43,874 nucleotides of DNA from an uncultured Hyphomicrobiales bacterium. GTDB taxonomy: Bacteria; Pseudomonadota; Alphaproteobacteria; Rhizobiales; Beijerinckiaceae. Within the stretch, counting starts at the first letter, position 1; every line of letters starts with the position of its first letter. Made by a program: the position numbers and the translations under genes. The stretch covers positions 1 to 43,874 of the forward strand of contig CAISEY010000203.1 of NCBI GenBank assembly GCA_903884435.1. The letters run 5' to 3'. The notes under the pieces were generated by a model. The model did not search any database. It was not told where the DNA came from and saw nothing but the letters and a program-made list of their open reading frames with translations. Below are positions 41,451-43,874 of this stretch, piece by piece.

Positions 41451-41720
41451 ATGGCCAGGACCAGGGTTTCCAGCAGGGGACAAGTGGTGATTCCGAAGGC
41501 CATTCGCGACGCGGTGCGCTGGTCCGAGGGCACCGATGTCGATGTCGAACTCGAAAACGACGTCGTCACGCTGCGTCGGGTCGTTCCCGAACGGCGTCGT
41601 GCGACTCTCGAAGAGGTGCGCCGCGTCGCGGGCATTCTGAAATACAACGGTCCGCCGAAATCGATCGCCGAAATGGACAAGGCGGTCGGGGACATGTTTC
41701 GCCGGGAATGGAAGAAATGA
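41451..41720 (+). CDS. vapB: VapB-type antitoxin, AbrB/MazE-fold (SpoVT-AbrB domain)
   Basis: This 89-residue protein has the swapped-hairpin DNA-binding domain RTRVSSRGQVVIPKAIRDAVRWSEGTDVDVELENDVVTLRRV (about residues 3-45). The C-terminal tail (SIAEMDKAVGDMFRREWKK) would neutralise the toxin. The ATG at 41451 is used; the upstream TTG adds two residues. Its TGA overlaps the vapC ATG. Together with the upstream inverted repeat it is expected to repress its own operon. Confidence 0.85.
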   Translation: MARTRVSSRGQVVIPKAIRDAVRWSEGTDVDVELENDVVTLRRVVPERRRATLEEVRRVAGILKYNGPPKSIAEMDKAVGDMFRREWKK

Positions 41721-42124
41721 TCGCGATCGACACCAACGTTCTCGTGCGATTCTTCGCGAAGGACGACCGGGACGCGTATTCGATCGCGGAGACGCTGATT
41801 GCCGAAGGGCCGGTGACGATCTCGACCACTGTTTTTCTCGAGGCCAACTGGGTCCTTCAATCGACATATGATTTTCCCAAAGGCGAGGTGCTGAACGCCT
41901 TCGCGTCGCTCCTGGAGTTGCCAAGCGTCGAGGCTCTGGATGGCGAAGTGGTTGACCGGGCCATCGGCTGGAGCCGCGCCGGGCTGGATTTCGCGGACGC
42001 GTTACACCTCGCGCAGGCGGCCAGGTCCGACGTCTTCGCGACCTTCGACGTTCCTCTCGCCAAAAAAGCCAGGCGACTTTCAAACGCGCCAACCGTCTCC
42101 CATCCTCGAAAACCAGACCGGTGA
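41717..42124 (+). CDS. vapC: VapC-type PIN-domain ribonuclease toxin
   Basis: This is a 135-residue PIN domain. The acidic active-site residues are Asp5 (AIDTNVLV), Glu42 (TTVFLEANW), Asp91/Asp94 (GLDFADALHLAQAA) and Asp111 (FATFD). VapC toxins cut specific RNAs, often tRNA. It overlaps vapB by four bases (ATGA) and its stop ends four bases before the ilvH start, so ilvH is probably reached by read-through of this unit. No frame damage is seen. Confidence 0.88.
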   Translation: MIAIDTNVLVRFFAKDDRDAYSIAETLIAEGPVTISTTVFLEANWVLQSTYDFPKGEVLNAFASLLELPSVEALDGEVVDRAIGWSRAGLDFADALHLAQAARSDVFATFDVPLAKKARRLSNAPTVSHPRKPDR

Positions 42125-42128
42125 TCCC

Positions 42129-42692
42129 ATGAACGCACCTTCCCCCGCTCCCGTCATTCCGCCCTCGCCCTATTCCTCGGCGCTCGGCAAATCCAACAGC
42201 GAGAGCCACACGCTCTCCGTGCTCGTCGACAACGAGCCGGGCGTGCTCGCGCGCGTCGTCGGACTTTTCTCCGGCCGCGGCTACAACATCGAAAGCCTCA
42301 CGGTCGCGGAGGTTCTGCATGGCGAGCATCTCTCGCGCATCACCATCGTGACTTCCGGTCCGCCCGAGGCCATCGAGCAGATTTCGCACCAGCTCGAGCG
42401 CATCGTGCCGGTGCACAAGGTGACGGACCTCACCGTGCATGGCCGCGCCATCGAGCGCGAACTCGCGATGATCAAGGTGCGCGGCAAGGGCGAGAACCGC
42501 GCCGACGCGCTGCGCCTCGCCGACGCCTTCCGCGCGCGCGTCATCGACGCGACGGTCGAGAGCTTCATTTTCGAACTGACCGGCGCGCCGAAGAAGATCG
42601 ACGAATTCGTCGAGCTCATGCGGCCGATCGGGCTCGTCGAATTTTCGCGGACCGGGGTCGCCGCCATCGGGCGCGGTCCTGAAGGCATGTAG
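42129..42692 (+). CDS. ilvH: Acetolactate synthase, small (regulatory) subunit
   Basis: This is a 187-residue protein. The ACT domain begins HTLSVLVDNEPGVLARVVGLFSGRGYNIESLTV and runs to about residue 105 (RIVPVHKVTDL). The C-terminal ALS domain follows (ELAMIKVRG, RVIDATVESFIFELTGAPKKIDEFVELMRPIGLVEFSRTGVAAI). It activates IlvB and gives feedback inhibition by valine. It is normally adjacent to ilvB; here 747 bases holding vapBC lie between. The ribosome site just before it is weak and lies within vapC. Confidence 0.95.
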   Translation: MNAPSPAPVIPPSPYSSALGKSNSESHTLSVLVDNEPGVLARVVGLFSGRGYNIESLTVAEVLHGEHLSRITIVTSGPPEAIEQISHQLERIVPVHKVTDLTVHGRAIERELAMIKVRGKGENRADALRLADAFRARVIDATVESFIFELTGAPKKIDEFVELMRPIGLVEFSRTGVAAIGRGPEGM

Positions 42693-42698
42693 ACGCGT

Positions 42699-42721
42699 CG
42701 CCGCGCCTTTCCCGCGCGGCG
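42699..42721 (+). terminator. Candidate hairpin terminator after ilvH
   Basis: CGCCGCGC (42699-42706) and GCGCGGCG (42714-42721) pair across a seven-base loop, six bases after the ilvH stop. No T tract follows. Confidence 0.4.
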
Positions 42722-42776
42722 CCAGTCATCGCGCCGGCGTTTCAGGCCTTTCAAGTTGCATCCGTCCGCGAGGCAA

Positions 42777-42816
42777 TGGACAAACGGCAAAACGGGATAT
42801 ACATTGTATATCCCGT
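42777..42816 (+). promoter_or_regulatory. mazEF promoter with a 25-base perfect inverted repeat
   Basis: TGGACA (42777-42782), 17 bases, TACATT (42800-42805). The half-site ACGGGATATACA (42792-42803) and its exact reverse complement (42805-42816) flank one central T and cover the -10. The repeat ends 13 bases before the mazE ATG. It fits autoregulation by the MazE antitoxin. Confidence 0.65.
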
Positions 42817-42829
42817 CGGGAGCGGTCAC

Positions 42830-43117
42830 ATGCGCGTTCATCTCGCCAAATGGGGAAACAGCACGGCCGTGCGCCTGCCGAAGGCAATCACGGACGAGCT
42901 TGATCTCAAAATCGGTCAGGAAATCGAGATCTCCGTCGTGGGCGGGGAGGCCCGGCTCAAGCCTCTCGTGGACGACCCGGAAAGCAGGCTTCTGGAGAGG
43001 CTGCTCTCGGAAGCCGACGCGGCTGGTTGGGAAAATCAGCCAGGGCTGGAGGACTGGAGCGACGTCGAGGCGCGCTGGCCCGACAGCGAAGCTGGCGAAG
43101 CGGAACGCCAGAGGTGA
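42830..43117 (+). CDS. mazE: MazE-type antitoxin (AbrB fold)
   Basis: This 95-residue protein has the MazE DNA-binding domain MRVHLAKWGNSTAVRLPKAITDELDLKIGQEIEISV (residues 1-36) and an acidic C-terminal tail (ENQPGLEDWSDVEARWPDSEAGE) that would fill the MazF site. The ATG at 42830 is chosen because GGGAGC precedes it; an upstream in-frame ATG at 42776 would place the operator inside the gene. Its TGA overlaps the mazF GTG. Confidence 0.87.
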   Translation: MRVHLAKWGNSTAVRLPKAITDELDLKIGQEIEISVVGGEARLKPLVDDPESRLLERLLSEADAAGWENQPGLEDWSDVEARWPDSEAGEAERQR

Positions 43118-43461
43118 CGGTATTTCGCGCCGGCGACCTGGTCTGGGTTGATTTCGATCCGGCCTTCGGTCACGAGCAAGCCGGCCGGCGACCGGCGCTT
43201 GTCATGTCAATCTCCGGGTATAATGAACCTTCTTCCTTTATTCTGGTCTGTCCGGTCACGCGCACGCGGCGACCGTGGCCTTTCGCCGTGGAACTCCCAG
43301 CCGGAGGCGCCGTGGAAGGTTGCGTGCTGGTTGACCAGATCAAGGCTATCGACAAGAGACGCATCGTCTCGCCGATCATCGATCGCTTGCCGGAAAACGT
43401 GTTCGAGGATTTGCGGAGCCGGCTGATGTCGATCGTGCGCGCCGAACAGCAAGCGATGTGA
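43114..43461 (+). CDS. mazF: MazF-type mRNA interferase toxin
   Basis: This is a 115-residue protein. The MazF fold is clear: FRAGDLVWVDFDPAFGHEQAGRRPALVMS, then LVCPVTRTRRPWPFAVELP and EGCVLVDQIKAIDKRRI, ending with a helix. MazF cuts mRNA at short sequences. GTG at 43114 lies in the antitoxin stop (GTGA overlap). The module sits between ilvH and ilvC, the second toxin-antitoxin pair in this locus. Confidence 0.9.
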   Translation: MTVFRAGDLVWVDFDPAFGHEQAGRRPALVMSISGYNEPSSFILVCPVTRTRRPWPFAVELPAGGAVEGCVLVDQIKAIDKRRIVSPIIDRLPENVFEDLRSRLMSIVRAEQQAM

Positions 43462-43476
43462 GCGGGCCCGGCCCGC
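43462..43476 (+). terminator. Candidate terminator after mazF
   Basis: GCGGGC (43462-43467) and GCCCGC (43471-43476) pair around CCG directly after the mazF stop and are followed by TCTC. It would separate the toxin unit from ilvC. Confidence 0.4.
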
Positions 43477-43513
43477 TCTCGCAAGGGGCTGGCCATCGGA
43501 AGCGCCGCCCCCT

Positions 43514-43542
43514 TTGACGGCGCGGCGTTCCCCGCCTAGAAG
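43514..43542 (+). promoter_or_regulatory. Candidate ilvC promoter
   Basis: TTGACG (43514-43519), 17 bases and TAGAAG (43537-43542) lie 54 bases before ilvC. It has the same -35 hexamer and spacing as the ilvB promoter. Confidence 0.55.
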
Positions 43543-43595
43543 GCCCCGAGTCCGGTTTCAGGCGGCGCGAGGCCGCCCCAGAAGGGAAAAGCACC

Positions 43596-43874
43596 ATGCG
43601 CGTTTATTATGATCGTGACGCCGACGTGAATCTGATCAAGGGCAAGAAAGTCGTCATTGTCGGCTATGGCTCGCAGGGTCGCGCCCACGCCCTCAACCTC
43701 ACGGATTCCGGCGTCAAGGACGTGCGCATCGCGCTCAAGGCCGGCTCGCCGACCGCCGAAAAGGTGAAGGCCGACGGCTTGCAGGTGCTCGGCGTCGCCG
43801 AGGCGGCCGCCTGGGGCGACCTCCTGATGATGGCCACGCCCGACGAATTGCAGGCGGACATCTACAAGTCCGAA
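43596..43874 (+). CDS. ilvC: Ketol-acid reductoisomerase, N-terminal part (3' partial)
   Basis: The first 93 residues are present: [35 protein letters not shown], with the NADPH-binding [10 protein letters not shown] loop (class I KARI), continuing to the right edge. It converts acetolactate to the dihydroxy acid, the step after IlvBH. AGAAGGGA precedes the ATG. It is separated from ilvH by the MazEF-type module and has its own candidate promoter. Confidence 0.95.
   Translation, partial: MRVYYDRDADVNLIKGKKVVIVGYGSQGRAHALNLTDSGVKDVRIALKAGSPTAEKVKADGLQVLGVAEAAAWGDLLMMATPDELQADIYKSE

Noticed and set aside
39429-42440. Minus-strand open frame of about 1000 codons across the ilvB-ilvH region
   Set aside because: It is antisense to ilvB, vapBC and ilvH, with His/Arg/Asp-rich composition typical of a GC-rich shadow frame.

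Overview
The window is high-GC DNA from an alphaproteobacterium, most likely of the Hyphomicrobiales (Rhizobiales). The placement rests on the chromosomal order thyA-folA-hflK-hflC-degP-serB-miaA-ilvB-ilvH-ilvC, an alphaproteobacterial SspB, small DUF4169/RHH/GcrA-like genes, and a circularly permuted two-piece tmRNA. I cannot name a genus. No tRNA, rRNA, CRISPR array, insertion sequence or prophage gene was seen.

Layout. 1-1.1 kb: the 3' end of uvrD and a HicA-type toxin gene facing a HicB-type gene tail to tail. 1.2-8.4 kb: an exported amidohydrolase, a 1247-residue AsmA-like envelope protein, then minus-strand housekeeping genes (RHH, DUF4169, GcrA-like zinc protein, cspA, sspB) and ssrA, whose tag reads ANDNYAPVALAA. 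8.4-26 kb: an accessory metabolic region with six orphan Bug/TctC-type solute receptors, an orphan ABC-type solute-binding protein, an LLM flavin monooxygenase, a MmgE/PrpD protein, a PuuE-like polysaccharide deacetylase, a TauD-type dioxygenase, a VOC protein and two tandem copies of a SoxC-SoxD-like sulfite/sulfane dehydrogenase pair. No transporter membrane subunit is present, so the receptors must work with partners elsewhere or in sensing.

26-35.2 kb: core genes. These are a CPBP protease, thyA and folA (thymidylate/folate cycle), hflK-hflC (FtsH regulators), degP, a ParD/ParE-like toxin-antitoxin pair, serB and miaA divergently arranged, and a Tat-exported Cys/His peptidase-like protein. 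35.2-39.3 kb: a HAD hydrolase, a two-domain VOC protein, a second LLM monooxygenase, a class II aldolase and a DnaQ-like exonuclease.

39.4-43.9 kb: the branched-chain amino acid locus. ilvB is preceded by a promoter, a 16-residue leader peptide with Leu/Val codons and an intrinsic terminator, which is a complete-looking attenuator. The ilvB-ilvH-ilvC series is split by two toxin-antitoxin modules, VapBC-type between ilvB and ilvH and MazEF-type between ilvH and ilvC. Each has its own promoter overlapped by a strong inverted repeat, and ilvC has a separate promoter. This locus, the tail-to-tail hicA/hicB pair, the duplicated sox-like cassette and the five-gene receptor/enzyme operon at 11.8-17.2 kb are the most unusual parts. 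All functional calls come from reading translated motifs and layout; no database search was run.
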